64,000 bases of DNA, taken from Pseudoalteromonas gelatinilytica. GTDB taxonomy: Bacteria > Pseudomonadota > Gammaproteobacteria > Enterobacterales > Alteromonadaceae. The stretch spans positions 186,001-250,000 of the forward strand of contig NZ_LRRU01000004.1 of the NCBI RefSeq assembly GCF_001641615.1. Reading direction: 5' to 3'. Positions within the stretch are counted from its first letter, which is position 1, and each line of letters starts with the position of its first letter. Positions 19,023-29,577 of this stretch are shown piece by piece. Below the pieces are notes generated by a model. That model was not told the DNA's origin. It saw nothing but the letters and a program-made list of their open reading frames with translations, and ran no database searches. A program made the position numbers and the translations under genes.

Positions 19023-19176
19023 AAAGCTTAATTTACCTAGTAAAACCTGCCCTGTTTGCGACAGGCCATTTATGTGGCGTAAGAAGTGGCAACGCGACTG
19101 GCAGCATGTTAAATACTGCTCAGAGCGTTGCAAGCGTGAAGCGAAGTTATTACAACAAAGTTTGTCTAGGCAATGA
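19012..19176 (+). CDS. DUF2256 zinc-ribbon-like mini-protein
   Basis: 54 residues. The pattern [14 protein letters not shown] followed by YCSERCK gives four cysteines that could bind one zinc, exactly the DUF2256 signature. The start ATG at 19012 lies inside the last codons of the photolyase gene in another frame, implying coupling. Its 3' end overlaps the convergent giant ATPase gene by 27 nt. DUF2256 function is unknown; the repeated link with photolyases suggests an accessory role. Confidence 0.88.
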   Translation: MAHKKLNLPSKTCPVCDRPFMWRKKWQRDWQHVKYCSERCKREAKLLQQSLSRQ

Positions 19177-22100
19177 ACTTGTAACCGTTTCTTTTTCAAT
19201 AACGCGGGCTGGTTGATTTTTAAGTTCATTCAACAAAGCCTCAAGACGTGCAGCATAGTCTGAATTAAATTCAGCCTGCACTTTATTTTGTTCGACTATT
19301 AACGAAAGTAAATCGCGATTATTTGATGCGGCTAATTGTTCAGACAACTGCCCTAATAACTCCGATTGAGAGCAGTTATCTGCAGACGCTTTGAGTGCAG
19401 CTAAAATTGCATGCAGCGAATCATCTTGCTGATTATCAGTAATGAGCTTTTCCAATTGCGCTGTGAAATGCTGAAGTTGTTGCTGTGACGCTGCCAATAG
19501 ACTCATTTTTAACTCTTCAATTGCGACTTTAGGTGAATGAACTTCTAAAAGTTGCGCGATATGAGCTAACTGGTCTTGATGGCTTACTTGTTGAGTATGC
19601 AAATTCAAGGCATCTTGTAACCCAGCAAAACTTTGCTTAGTGTTATTTCCATTAATCGCTTTAGTAAGCTGCTCAGCCAAATCAGCAAGCTGACTCTGCG
19701 GGTTTGATTGTTTTACCACCTCGGTTAACTCCGTTAACTCATTGCGGCTATCAAGCTTGGCTAGCTGCTGTAAAATTGCATTTAATACAGCCCGATTATC
19801 GGTGTCTTTGACTGCTGACGTTAACTCTCCTAGCTGTGATTGACACTGGGTTTGCTTCAGCGTTTCAATTAGCTCTTGTAGTTCTTTACGGTTATCAAGC
19901 TGGCCGAATTGTTCAGCCAAAACGGCTAAAGGCTGTTGATAATTGTGGTTTTTTAATATCGCAATTAATTCATTAAGCTGCTCAGTCGTATTGCTTGTTG
20001 CTAACAGCTGGTTTAACTGCTCAAAACTATCTTGATATGGCGCTTGCACAAAGCCCTGTTGAATCGTACTTTGCAATGAATGTAGAGCTGGTTTGGTATC
20101 TAATTCTTTTAAATTGATACCTAGGCTACTTAGTAATTCACTATAATCATGACTCAAATTAGTCTTACTTAACTTGCTCGCAATGGTCTCTAAAGACTCG
20201 TTTAAGAATCCCATTTGCTCGACAGCCATCATGGCCGGACTACCAGCGCCATCTAACTTATTCAGACGACAAAAATCTGTTTTGATTTGAGTAAAACGAG
20301 TCTGCTCCTGCTCAGTTAATGTACCTCGTAATTCTCCTAATTTAAGCAGGTTCTCCTCAGAGCCCTTACTTAAGGTCTGAGCTTCACCACGGTAATGATC
20401 TCGGATCAGATTCTCAAGCTCTTCTTCATTCATGGCTGCAACGACTTTTTCAGCCATTTTATTCATGTTCCGATAACTACCCTGTAGTTTAAATGGCGGT
20501 TCTGTACGGTAGTTATTGTCTTGTGCAGCCGAAGCGATGTACTGAGCATTCACTTTCAATACGGTGTCGCGAACGGTCATCAAGCGAGTTAATACGGCCT
20601 TTATTTCATTCGCTTCAGCTTGTGAATAGCCGTACTCAAGTTCATTTAAAGCTATGTCTTCACCTTGGCAGATACGAACCAACTTATACAAATCGTCCAT
20701 ATTACGATTTGCTAACGGAGCAAGAACGGCATTCGATGTTAACGCATTCTCAATAAAACTCATGGCAAACTCTTGCTCGCAACCTGCTAGCGTGTCGCCT
20801 AAGTTATAAATATCAGCACGGTTAGCTAACATATCTGGAATTTTGAAGCTTTCACCTGATTCTGTATATGGGTTACCTGCCATCACAACAGCAAACTTCT
20901 TACCTCTTAAATCATAGGTTTTACTTTTACCATTCCAAACACCATCAATTCGGCGTGAACCATCACATAACGAAATAAACTTTTGTAAAAACTCAGGGTT
21001 TGTATGCTGAATATCATCAAGATAAAGCATGACGTTATTACCCATTTCAAAGCTTTGATTGATTTTTGCTATTTCTTTTTCAGCGGTTGCATTTATAGCT
21101 TGGGCAGGATCGAGCGATACTTGATCGTGCCCAATTGATGGGCAATTCACTTTTACAAACGTCAAGCCAAGACGGTTCGCAACATATTCAATCAGGGTTG
21201 TTTTACCATATCCTGGCGGCGAAATGAGTAATAGCATCCCCATTAAATCACTGCGCTTATCTTTACCAGCAGAGCCAATTTGCTTTGCTAAATTATCGCC
21301 AATAATTGGAAAGTACACTTTATTGATCAGTTGATTTCGAACAAATGAGCTTAATGGACGAGCTTTAAACTCGTCTAGCTGAAGACGCTCTTTTTGCTGA
21401 TTTAAAATAGTATTTCTCAACTGGTGATACTGTTCAAATGCTGGAACTTGGCTGGTTATATAGTGCCGAGTTCGTGCATAAAACTCCGCATAATTAACGT
21501 CCATTGCTTGCTCAACAACACGCTTATGTTGTCCCATTAAATCCGTAACAGCTGTATTAACCTGAATATCCAAAACCCTGTGCTTGATTGGCGTATTATC
21601 ACTTAAGTGTAAATAGTTAGCGGCTTCTAACTGCACAGCCAATGGCATACTCGGTTGATGTTGGCAGTAAGCACTTATCCAGCTAAAAAATAACTGCGCA
21701 CGGTCATTTAGATTACTAACATTCTCAGATGCTTGATTTAAATCGGCAAAGTACCCCTTCGCTTTTGCATCACTTGCAAACTGTTTAGCTAAGTTTAAAG
21801 CTTGCTGCGTTAGTACAAATTGAAGCTGCTCTGCGCTTTGTTGTTGCCCTAATTGCTTAACTAAATACTCAGCACTTAGTTCACATGAGAAATCCGTTAA
21901 TTGTTGGCAAAAGCCTAACATTTGTTGACTAAATGCATCGATAAGTTGGCTTATTTGCATCATCAAGGTTTCAGCAAAATGTCCCGCATTAAAATGCTTC
22001 TCCATCAGCATTGCATTACTTGCTTGATGGTAAAAAGTATTTACATCCTGTGTTGATAACTGCGCACAAAATAGTTGCGCCATCACCCGACAGCTAGCCG

Positions 22101-25098
22101 GATAGATAAGTAAATCGAGGGATGTTTTTTGCTGCAAAAGTGATTTAATAATTGCATGCGCGTCGTGGTCATGAATACCTTTTTCATAACCTTCTTGATA
22201 ACGAGGCTCAGCAAACTTTTGTATCAGTTTAAGTAAAGAGCCATTTTGTTCAGCTTGTTGAAGCTCATCAAAACTCAATGGATGTTCAGCGTTTTCACAG
22301 GCTAGAATCATTTGCGCAGCAAGGTATTCACCTCGATAGACAAGATCACTTTCAGATACGAGCGTTTGCTGCCACAGGTGCTGTGTTTTAGCTAAAACGT
22401 TAAGTGATTGCTCATCACTAATTGGTTCAAAATAGTCAGTCCCAGTTAAGTGCAACATCAGCTGCTCATCACGGGGCAACAAGGTTAAATCTAACTGTTG
22501 TTTATTAACACTAAATGCATGCTTACCAATACTTACTGTGCTACCACCGTCACTGTAAATATCTTGTTTATCGCGCAGTGCACGTATCCCTTGATCTTTA
22601 CTCGCTTTAAGTTTTGCTTGAATATCATCAGCACGAACTTCATCACCAATGTCTTTAAGCTCATTACACAACGCTCTTAGTTTGCTGATCATAGGATCTG
22701 ATGCAAAATAAGTATTCAGTTTATCTAACTCAGAAAAGCTCAGCGCACGGCGATTCACACCTTGTAAAATCCGCTCAGCCGCATTGGCTAAATTTAGTGC
22801 CCGTCGCTGTCTTGCATCAATAAGGCTTTGCTTGTGGGCCTCAAAGCTTTCGTAGACATCGTCTCGCTTAGCAATAATTTCCGCAAGGTACTCATCAAAG
22901 TCACTAAATTGTGATTCCAATTCTTCAAGCTGGATAAGCAAACGAGAAAGCTGTTCATCACACGCATCTGGCGTTTTCGCATTGTTTAGGGCATTCGTTA
23001 TGCTTTGTGAGAACAATTTAAATCGAGCCGCAAACTCCGCTTTAGCTTCCACACTGCCCAAACTCTTCTGGCGAATTTCAATACTTGCTTTTGCACGGTT
23101 AACTAGCGCATATACCGCACTGATATCTTCAAGTATTTGTGTACGAACGCGACTATCAGCGATATCAAGATCAAGCATGGTGTGGTTAAGTAAATCAAGT
23201 TCGCTACTTTGAGTATCTAATTGCTCAACATACGATTTTAACTCTGTAACACTCTCACTTTTATTACTTAACGCTTCAAGTTCAGCCAGTGTTTTATGGT
23301 AAGGCTCAAGAGCCGTATCTTTTTGTAAAAATTCAGCAGTTGCTTGGCTTAGCTGTTCTAGCTTTTCATCCGTTTGCTGCTGTAGCTGAGACAACGCCTC
23401 AACATCAATGTATTTAACATCTTCAAGGCTGATTATTTGTCCCTTTAGAACCTTAAGCGCATCAATACCTTGGACAAATTCAGGTGCTAACTTGAAACTA
23501 TCGGGCCTAATTTCACGGCTTACTTCTGTAAATTGCGAATTAATTTCAACTAAGGCTTGCTTGGCCTTATTTTGAATTTCAGTCACCTTTTCAAATTCGT
23601 CTAAAACTTGTTCAGCCGTTTCAAAAATTGAATGTAAAGAAGTAGCAATGTCTGCAAAATCAGTTTCATTCAACCAATGGTAGCGGTCGAAGATATTGCG
23701 GCTTAATGCAATAAGATCCTCATAATGATAAACATTAGGATTCTGCTCGTTTATAGACTTACAGACACTGTATAAATCAGAAATACCTCGAACTAATTCT
23801 GGGTTACCTATTTTGCCGAATAAGCTGGTTGCAGGCGGTGCATTTGCTGCAAATTCCGATGAAACAAAAGGACTTTGCCAAATTTGAATTGGATGAACAC
23901 GTTCGGCTTCGTCTTTATCAGCCTTAAAAGTTAGTGTTAAACCGTTACCATAGATACCATAGCCGTGACAGTAGATTGGATTTTGTAGGTTTTTCTCAAT
24001 AATGTTATAGGCAAATAGCGCATAGCGCCCTTCGCTTGGTTCATAAAACACATATAAAACGTCTTCACCATTGGGCGCTTTAACTTGACGATGAAAATCT
24101 AAGTCCTTAATTTGCTCTTCAAATGAACGAGCTTGGCCTGACTGTAAGTAATAACCGCCAGGAAAGATAATGCCATGATCTTCAGGTAAACTAACGCAGG
24201 CACTACCAATTGCATCTTGTCTTATCACTTGCTGAGTGCGCGTGTTAAAAATAAAGTATCGCCATTGCTTTTCACGATACGGAAGTATCTTTAATAAAAT
24301 TAGCTCACCGACTTGCGCGTATTCAATATCACTATCAGCGAGTGACTGATTTTTATCATCAACGGGCTCAAAGTAGATGCCTTCTCCCGTATCCGTACTG
24401 TTTTCAACTTTGATGGTTAATGTGCCACCTAGCGTTTCTACGAATACTTGATCATTGATATTAACGTGGGCGTGTCGTCCTTCAACGTGATGACTTCGGT
24501 CTGTTTTTAACCATTCAAAATCGTAGTCATGGGCATTTTGTATATCTCGTTCGCCGCGGTTATCGATGTAATTAATTGTGTTATCTGGGTGAATTTCCCA
24601 GCGAAATACTCTTACATCCGTTAACTTGTCACCAATTTGGAATAGTGCAAACAACTTACCATTCTGCTGGTAAAGATGCTGAAGACTTGTTTGCTTGTAA
24701 TAAGTATAGAGTTCCTCAAAATCGCGAATAAATCGCTTATCCGTTAAAAAGCGAGTTTGCTCAGGATAAGGTTCAACTTCATAATGTTCATCTTGCTCAA
24801 TTAACTTATGAACACTGAAGACATCACTGATAGACGTTTCTTTTTTCAGACCAAGTGAAACGTTGTAAGCAAAAATGACTTTATCGCCAACAATCGCAAT
24901 ATCGCGTGGTGTACAGTTTTGTTCGGTACGAACTCTAACCCGTCCTTTAACTTGCAACTCGGTGCTACCAAACTCCACAATTCGTTGTTTATTAACGTTA
25001 TCGACTTGTGTTTTTAAGCTACTACCAAAATTATTTAAACGGCGTTTAATTAAATCGTACGAGCCCTGCTCTAATGCTTGTTGTGTTTGATCCGTCAT
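19150..25098 (-). CDS. Giant DUF3686-type AAA ATPase ('DNA repair ATPase')
   Basis: 1982 residues. The N-terminal 450 or so residues are beta-rich (DUF3686-like), followed by long coiled-coil segments to about 1230, a classical AAA domain with Walker A (SPPGYGKTT, near 1290) and Walker B (MLYLDDIQ, near 1357), and a C-terminal coiled tail. The tail carries imperfect repeats of an LxELxxxVKxxDNR type (about 1720-1850). The family name refers to DNA repair, but there is no DNA-binding domain I recognise, and its fixed neighbours are a flotillin and a membrane OB-fold protein, pointing to a membrane-associated remodelling role. It is the last gene of that operon. Confidence 0.87.
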   Translation of the reverse strand: MTDQTQQALEQGSYDLIKRRLNNFGSSLKTQVDNVNKQRIVEFGSTELQVKGRVRVRTEQNCTPRDIAIVGDKVIFAYNVSLGLKKETSISDVFSVHKLIEQDEHYEVEPYPEQTRFLTDKRFIRDFEELYTYYKQTSLQHLYQQNGKLFALFQIGDKLTDVRVFRWEIHPDNTINYIDNRGERDIQNAHDYDFEWLKTDRSHHVEGRHAHVNINDQVFVETLGGTLTIKVENSTDTGEGIYFEPVDDKNQSLADSDIEYAQVGELILLKILPYREKQWRYFIFNTRTQQVIRQDAIGSACVSLPEDHGIIFPGGYYLQSGQARSFEEQIKDLDFHRQVKAPNGEDVLYVFYEPSEGRYALFAYNIIEKNLQNPIYCHGYGIYGNGLTLTFKADKDEAERVHPIQIWQSPFVSSEFAANAPPATSLFGKIGNPELVRGISDLYSVCKSINEQNPNVYHYEDLIALSRNIFDRYHWLNETDFADIATSLHSIFETAEQVLDEFEKVTEIQNKAKQALVEINSQFTEVSREIRPDSFKLAPEFVQGIDALKVLKGQIISLEDVKYIDVEALSQLQQQTDEKLEQLSQATAEFLQKDTALEPYHKTLAELEALSNKSESVTELKSYVEQLDTQSSELDLLNHTMLDLDIADSRVRTQILEDISAVYALVNRAKASIEIRQKSLGSVEAKAEFAARFKLFSQSITNALNNAKTPDACDEQLSRLLIQLEELESQFSDFDEYLAEIIAKRDDVYESFEAHKQSLIDARQRRALNLANAAERILQGVNRRALSFSELDKLNTYFASDPMISKLRALCNELKDIGDEVRADDIQAKLKASKDQGIRALRDKQDIYSDGGSTVSIGKHAFSVNKQQLDLTLLPRDEQLMLHLTGTDYFEPISDEQSLNVLAKTQHLWQQTLVSESDLVYRGEYLAAQMILACENAEHPLSFDELQQAEQNGSLLKLIQKFAEPRYQEGYEKGIHDHDAHAIIKSLLQQKTSLDLLIYPASCRVMAQLFCAQLSTQDVNTFYHQASNAMLMEKHFNAGHFAETLMMQISQLIDAFSQQMLGFCQQLTDFSCELSAEYLVKQLGQQQSAEQLQFVLTQQALNLAKQFASDAKAKGYFADLNQASENVSNLNDRAQLFFSWISAYCQHQPSMPLAVQLEAANYLHLSDNTPIKHRVLDIQVNTAVTDLMGQHKRVVEQAMDVNYAEFYARTRHYITSQVPAFEQYHQLRNTILNQQKERLQLDEFKARPLSSFVRNQLINKVYFPIIGDNLAKQIGSAGKDKRSDLMGMLLLISPPGYGKTTLIEYVANRLGLTFVKVNCPSIGHDQVSLDPAQAINATAEKEIAKINQSFEMGNNVMLYLDDIQHTNPEFLQKFISLCDGSRRIDGVWNGKSKTYDLRGKKFAVVMAGNPYTESGESFKIPDMLANRADIYNLGDTLAGCEQEFAMSFIENALTSNAVLAPLANRNMDDLYKLVRICQGEDIALNELEYGYSQAEANEIKAVLTRLMTVRDTVLKVNAQYIASAAQDNNYRTEPPFKLQGSYRNMNKMAEKVVAAMNEEELENLIRDHYRGEAQTLSKGSEENLLKLGELRGTLTEQEQTRFTQIKTDFCRLNKLDGAGSPAMMAVEQMGFLNESLETIASKLSKTNLSHDYSELLSSLGINLKELDTKPALHSLQSTIQQGFVQAPYQDSFEQLNQLLATSNTTEQLNELIAILKNHNYQQPLAVLAEQFGQLDNRKELQELIETLKQTQCQSQLGELTSAVKDTDNRAVLNAILQQLAKLDSRNELTELTEVVKQSNPQSQLADLAEQLTKAINGNNTKQSFAGLQDALNLHTQQVSHQDQLAHIAQLLEVHSPKVAIEELKMSLLAASQQQLQHFTAQLEKLITDNQQDDSLHAILAALKASADNCSQSELLGQLSEQLAASNNRDLLSLIVEQNKVQAEFNSDYAARLEALLNELKNQPARVIEKETVTSSLPRQTLL

Positions 25099-25125
25099 GC
25101 AATCAGTCCTGATATTTAAAATAAG

Positions 25126-25155
25126 TTAGCCGCAGCAAATGCATGCTACGGCTAA
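25126..25155 (-). terminator. Hairpin between flotillin and ATPase genes
   Basis: In the transcript direction a 12-bp stem with one G-U pair (arms 25144-25155 and 25126-25137) and a 6-nt loop is followed by CTTATTTT. It may attenuate rather than stop transcription, lowering ATPase expression relative to flotillin, or protect mRNA ends. Confidence 0.55.
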
Positions 25156-25161
25156 AATGGG

Positions 25162-27249
25162 CTAGTCTTTAGACTCGAGTTCTGCTTTGGTGCCTAAATT
25201 ACCTAACATGCTTAATAGCTGACTTTTTTCAGCAGCTGTTGTATTGCTCAATTGTTTAAGCAATTTACTCATGTTGTAGTTCTTTAGTGTTTCTGCCGAA
25301 CCATTTGCACCCGCTAACACCCCTTTTAAATCTTCAATTAAATTGCGGTCACCATTTAAATGATCTTTAAAGATGGTTTGTACCGTTTTGCTTTCATCAA
25401 CGATACCATCGATTGATTTACCTAAACTTATCGCACTCATGAACTGATTAAAGAACTGTCCATCACCACCCATGATATTAATATCAGCATCACCTAACGC
25501 TTTAGCCATTACATGAGCTTGGTGCTCTGCGATGTCTTTGCTTGCTGATAGTTTTGCTAACACTAATTCTTTTTGTTGATTTAGCTGTAATGTGAAGCTC
25601 TCATAATCACGTGCATCTTGATTCATCGAATTAAGTGCTTGTAGTTTCTCTTCAAGACCTTTCGCTTCTGCTTGCATCTTACGTTCAAGGTTAATTGCTT
25701 CAACTTCACCTTGCTTCTCATTAGCCTCAGCCATTGCACTTTGAACCTGTGCCTGTGCTAAGCCAACTTCACGGTTACCCTGTGCTTCAGCTTCAAGTTT
25801 TTGACGAAGAACTTTAGCGTCTGCCTCACCTTGCAGTGCATTCGCTTCAGCTTTTGCTTTTATAACATCAGCTTCAGCAAGCCCTTTCGCAGCAGCTTCA
25901 ACTTGCTGGGCTTGAGCGAGAATTTTCTTCGACTCGGCTTGTTGATTCGCAATACGAAGCTCTGCATTGGCCATTGTTTCTAGCTCTTTTGCTTTAAACT
26001 CAGCCGCTTGCTCCTGCGCTTTTGCTGCTTCAATATCTTTCACCAAGGCTTCTTCGGCTTCTGCTTTCGCACGAATTATGATGGCTTCTTTTGAACGTTC
26101 CGCATCGGCAAGCACTTTAACGTCTTTAATACGCTCTTCTTCTTCAGCAACTGACTTTTCAACAATCACACGGTCACGAATAACATCGGCAATTTCTTTG
26201 CGCTCAACTTCCAGTGCTTTTTCTTTGTTGATCCGTAAGATTTCAGTTTCTCGTTCGCGCTCAATAACCTCGATTTCACGAGCTCGTGAAACTTTTTCTT
26301 CTTCAATAGCAAGCACACGAAGACGATTTTGCTCTGCAATATCAAGCTCACGCTGTTTGTTTTGTTCACTGATACCAATTGCTTCATCGGTTAGTAAACG
26401 TGCTTGTTCTGCTTTTAAGCGTTCTTCTTGACGAACTTTTTCAGCTTCTGACTCTTCGCGAGCTTTAACTGTTTCAATTTCGCGTCTTTGACGAGCAACA
26501 GCATCTTCACGTTGACGTTCAATCTCTAATGATTTTTCAGTTGCTTCTTGATTCTGAACTTCAATTTTTGCACGTTCATCACATTTCAATTGGTTGGTCG
26601 AAACATTTTGTATTGCAGTCATCTCAGTGATACGGCGAATACCTTCTGCATCGAGAATGTTTTGAGGATCAAGCTTTTCTATTGAGGTTTGTTCTAAGTA
26701 GTCGATAGCCACATCTTCAAGGGTATACCCTGATAAATCTTGGCCAATGACTTCTTTGATATTATCGCGAAACTCATTTCGGTGAGTGAAAAGCTCAACG
26801 AAATCCATTCGTTTGCCCACTGTTTTAAGCGCTTCTGAAAATTTCGCTTCAAATAACTCTTGCAATGTTTCATGCTCAGATGCCCTTGCACACCCCACTT
26901 GCTTAGCTACACGTAAAATATCTTCTTTGTTTTCATTTACACGAATATAAAACGTAATCGCGATATCAGCACGTATGTTATCTTTACAGATTAAGCCGCC
27001 TTTATCTTTACGCTCAAGAACCATACGCTTAGTCGAAATGTCCATTACTTCCATTTTATGGATGACTGGAAAAACGATGCCACCGGTTGTAGTTACATCG
27101 GGCTCGTTCTTCATTTTATTGATAATAAGCGCTTGACCTTGCTCTACTTTTCGGTAGAACTTACCGATGATTAATAGAATTGCGAAAATAACGACGATTG
27201 CTATCCCCACAAAAACCAATATTGGTATTAAGTTATCTAAATATTCCAT
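25162..27249 (-). CDS. yqiK: Flotillin family inner-membrane protein (YqiK-like)
   Basis: The 695-residue protein begins with one membrane helix (about residues 9-30), then an SPFH/band-7 domain (QGQALIINKMKNEP… to about 210) and a very long, charged Glu/Ala-Lys/Arg coiled coil (about 230-560), ending in a flotillin C-terminal domain. E. coli YqiK has the same layout and marks flotillin-like membrane microdomains. It sits between a YqiJ-like gene and the giant ATPase gene, as expected of a three-gene membrane module. Confidence 0.92.
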   Translation of the reverse strand: MEYLDNLIPILVFVGIAIVVIFAILLIIGKFYRKVEQGQALIINKMKNEPDVTTTGGIVFPVIHKMEVMDISTKRMVLERKDKGGLICKDNIRADIAITFYIRVNENKEDILRVAKQVGCARASEHETLQELFEAKFSEALKTVGKRMDFVELFTHRNEFRDNIKEVIGQDLSGYTLEDVAIDYLEQTSIEKLDPQNILDAEGIRRITEMTAIQNVSTNQLKCDERAKIEVQNQEATEKSLEIERQREDAVARQRREIETVKAREESEAEKVRQEERLKAEQARLLTDEAIGISEQNKQRELDIAEQNRLRVLAIEEEKVSRAREIEVIERERETEILRINKEKALEVERKEIADVIRDRVIVEKSVAEEEERIKDVKVLADAERSKEAIIIRAKAEAEEALVKDIEAAKAQEQAAEFKAKELETMANAELRIANQQAESKKILAQAQQVEAAAKGLAEADVIKAKAEANALQGEADAKVLRQKLEAEAQGNREVGLAQAQVQSAMAEANEKQGEVEAINLERKMQAEAKGLEEKLQALNSMNQDARDYESFTLQLNQQKELVLAKLSASKDIAEHQAHVMAKALGDADINIMGGDGQFFNQFMSAISLGKSIDGIVDESKTVQTIFKDHLNGDRNLIEDLKGVLAGANGSAETLKNYNMSKLLKQLSNTTAAEKSQLLSMLGNLGTKAELESKD

Positions 27250-27305
27250 GTTATGTCCTAACGTGATTATCGATTTTATTTTGTATTACTTCTTAAAGCC
27301 TAGGA

Positions 27306-27920
27306 TCACCAAGGCTTTGCGGTAATGATGTAACAGTGTTTATCTTTGATGTGCTCAAGCAACACGGCAGTGTCACCAGAAGAGAATTGCTCATTATTTT
27401 CTGCACGAACTTCAATCAATTGCTCTGTACCTTGGTACTTAACGCGCGCTTGACCAAATGAGTCAGTCACTTTACCTGTGGCAACAACACATTCTAAGCC
27501 GAGTAGATCTGAACTTTGTGATGCACTTTTACTCGCAAAAAAGCGTCTTAATGGGCGTAATAAAAGGGCAGAAATAGGGATAGCGACCAAAAGGCTAATA
27601 AGTAACAACAAACCGCCAAGCACATAAAAAACAATGCCATTGCCAAGTACACTTGCAAAAAACTTGTGTGCATAAATGGTAATTAACCAGCTGGTCATCA
27701 CCAACACACTTGCCGATACAGTAAGTGGTGCATCACCAAATCCTAATGTATGCCAAATGCTTCCTGAACTTGCTTGTGATACATCACTATCGACATCGGA
27801 CTCAAACATATCAATATCTGCGAATCCGAGCAGTGTGATAGCCCAAAATATAACTACAACAAAAAGTAGAGCGGATAAAATAACCGAAGGAAAACTAAAA
27901 GCGAGGTTCAAAAATTCCAT
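27306..27920 (-). CDS. yqiJ: YqiJ-like inner-membrane OB-fold protein
   Basis: From the ATG at 27920 the protein has 204 residues: a first hydrophobic segment (about 8-33), two more (about 67-90 and 96-125), then a soluble C-terminal OB-fold-like domain (LGLECVVATGKVTDSFGQARVKY…), the NfeD/YqiJ layout. Such proteins partner SPFH/flotillin proteins in the membrane. An in-frame ATG 5 codons upstream has no ribosome-binding site. The gene heads the operon with the flotillin 56 nt downstream. Confidence 0.85.
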   Translation of the reverse strand: MEFLNLAFSFPSVILSALLFVVVIFWAITLLGFADIDMFESDVDSDVSQASSGSIWHTLGFGDAPLTVSASVLVMTSWLITIYAHKFFASVLGNGIVFYVLGGLLLLISLLVAIPISALLLRPLRRFFASKSASQSSDLLGLECVVATGKVTDSFGQARVKYQGTEQLIEVRAENNEQFSSGDTAVLLEHIKDKHCYIITAKPW

Positions 27921-28165
27921 ATTACTGCATTCCATTTTTATAATTATTTAGCGCCAATCAAGACCCTTAAATAGGTAAATCATTATCACTGAATTGACTT
28001 CACCTATTCAAGTTTCATTTATATATACAACAAAATTCAGCAACTATTAAGCTTTTTCATACAGATTGGCGTTTAAGTTGCACTTATATCGTTAACTCAC
28101 AGTTTTCGGCACAAAACCCTGAAAGCCTTTCACGGTTGTCGAAAAAATTTACAAAGGAGATGACG

Positions 28166-28594
28166 ATGACGATTAAAAAATCTGCACATACGAGTTGGTC
28201 GGGTGATATTAAATCTGGCAAAGGCTATATTTCTAGTCAAAGTGGCGCGCTTGATAGCCAACCATTTGGCTTTAACACTCGCTTTGAAGATAAACCGGGC
28301 ACTAACCCCGAAGAGCTGGTTGCAGCGGCACACAGTAGCTGTTTTAGCATGGCGCTATCGCTGGCACTAACTGAAGCAGGCTTTGTCGCTGACGACATAA
28401 CCACCAAAGCAACAGTGAGCCTTGATGAAGTTGATGACGGCTTCGAAGTGAGCCACATTGCACTTGATGTTAGTGCAAAGATAAAAGAAATTTCGGGCGA
28501 AAAATTTGAGCAACTTTGTGAGCAAACTAAGCAAGGCTGCCCTATTTCTAAACTGATGAATGCCGAAATATCACTCACCACAACGCTTAATTAA
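28166..28594 (+). CDS. osmC: OsmC family peroxiredoxin
   Basis: The ATG at 28166 has AAAGGAG ending 6 nt upstream; earlier in-frame starts are worse. The 142-residue protein has the two reactive cysteines of OsmC: one in AAAHSSCFSMALS and one in TKQGCPISKLMNAE. The family reduces organic hydroperoxides with dihydrolipoamide-type donors and is induced in osmotic and oxidative stress. It is cytoplasmic. OsmC is favoured over Ohr by length and the SSCFSM context. Confidence 0.92.
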   Translation: MTIKKSAHTSWSGDIKSGKGYISSQSGALDSQPFGFNTRFEDKPGTNPEELVAAAHSSCFSMALSLALTEAGFVADDITTKATVSLDEVDDGFEVSHIALDVSAKIKEISGEKFEQLCEQTKQGCPISKLMNAEISLTTTLN

Positions 28595-28720
28595 GCTTTA
28601 TAGGCCAAGCGCTGCTTGGCCTTTTCACAAACTAACAGACCCACAACACTTTATTACAAGGTAAGTAGCTGCTTGTTGTATTATCTTTATGAAACAAAAC
28701 CAAATACAACAAGGATATGT

Positions 28721-29512
28721 ATGTTTAAACAACTAGCCCCTATTGCTCTGGCAACACTTGCTTATTCAAACTGCTCTATCGCAACAGAACAACAGGTGAG
28801 TAAACAATGGTTCAATAGTATCGACTATACGCACATAGAGAATCACAGATATAGTTTTAATGCTTACCAATTAGTGAGCCATTACTACTTTGAGGAGCAG
28901 CAAAGCTCTGGGGTACTTGATGATTATGGCTACCTAGATACAGATTCAAACATTCGAGTGAATTACTTTAATAGCGATTACACTGATTATCTCGGTATGT
29001 TTGGTGAAGGATTTTATAAAAACTGGTTTGTTACAGGTGAAATTTACGATGTTGATGATACTGATGACTATACCTTAGGAGTAGGCTATTTATTTGCCGA
29101 TGCCTTAAAAGTCTCTGTAAATAGGGATGTACGTGAATATGGTGATGATTATTTCCGCTTAAAAGCGCAGTATAACCTCCAAATAAACGATAAGGATTAC
29201 CTTGGTTTTAGCGCAGAAACAGATGATGAACTCGACGTTTGGAATATCTCTGCCAGATACTTTAATCATTTAAGCGGCAGCCATTACATTACCGTCGATG
29301 TTGGCCACCAAGACAGCCTTTATGATTCAGCAAGCAGTGCCATGATCAGCTACTACTTCGGCGATCACTATGCCATAGGCGCAGGTTTGGATGATTCTGA
29401 ACTCGTTTTACAAGGCAAGTACTTTATTAATGATAAATACTATTTAACCGCGAATTACACTGAAAGCGGCTCTGCTGAACTTTATAACCTTAAGTTTGTT
29501 GCCCAGTTTTAA
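28721..29512 (+). CDS. Putative porin / outer-membrane beta-barrel protein
   Basis: From the ATG at 28721, with AAGGA upstream, the protein has 263 residues and starts with a signal peptide (MFKQLAPIALATLAYSNCSIA). The rest is alternating, tyrosine- and aspartate-rich strands (for example YLGFSAETDDELDVWNISARY) ending in Phe (LKFVAQF), as outer-membrane barrels do. No specific porin family is certain. It has more acidic loops than its neighbours, as in putative porins of marine bacteria. Confidence 0.72.
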   Translation: MFKQLAPIALATLAYSNCSIATEQQVSKQWFNSIDYTHIENHRYSFNAYQLVSHYYFEEQQSSGVLDDYGYLDTDSNIRVNYFNSDYTDYLGMFGEGFYKNWFVTGEIYDVDDTDDYTLGVGYLFADALKVSVNRDVREYGDDYFRLKAQYNLQINDKDYLGFSAETDDELDVWNISARYFNHLSGSHYITVDVGHQDSLYDSASSAMISYYFGDHYAIGAGLDDSELVLQGKYFINDKYYLTANYTESGSAELYNLKFVAQF

Positions 29513-29539
29513 ACTGATATGAGCCAACAGCTTTAAACA

Positions 29540-29565
29540 AAAACGCCACTATAAAGTGGCGTTTT
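29540..29565. terminator. Bidirectional terminator between porin and dipeptidase genes
   Basis: A perfect 11-bp stem (AAAACGCCACT/AGTGGCGTTTT) with a 4-nt loop lies between convergent genes and carries its own A and T tracts. Confidence 0.9.
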
Positions 29566-29577
29566 CAGTTTATAGAA

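Noticed and set aside
25967..26431. 154-codon serine-rich open frame opposite the flotillin gene
   Set aside because: It is an antisense shadow of the Glu/Ala/Lys-rich coiled-coil coding sequence; composition is biased and there is no ribosome-binding site.
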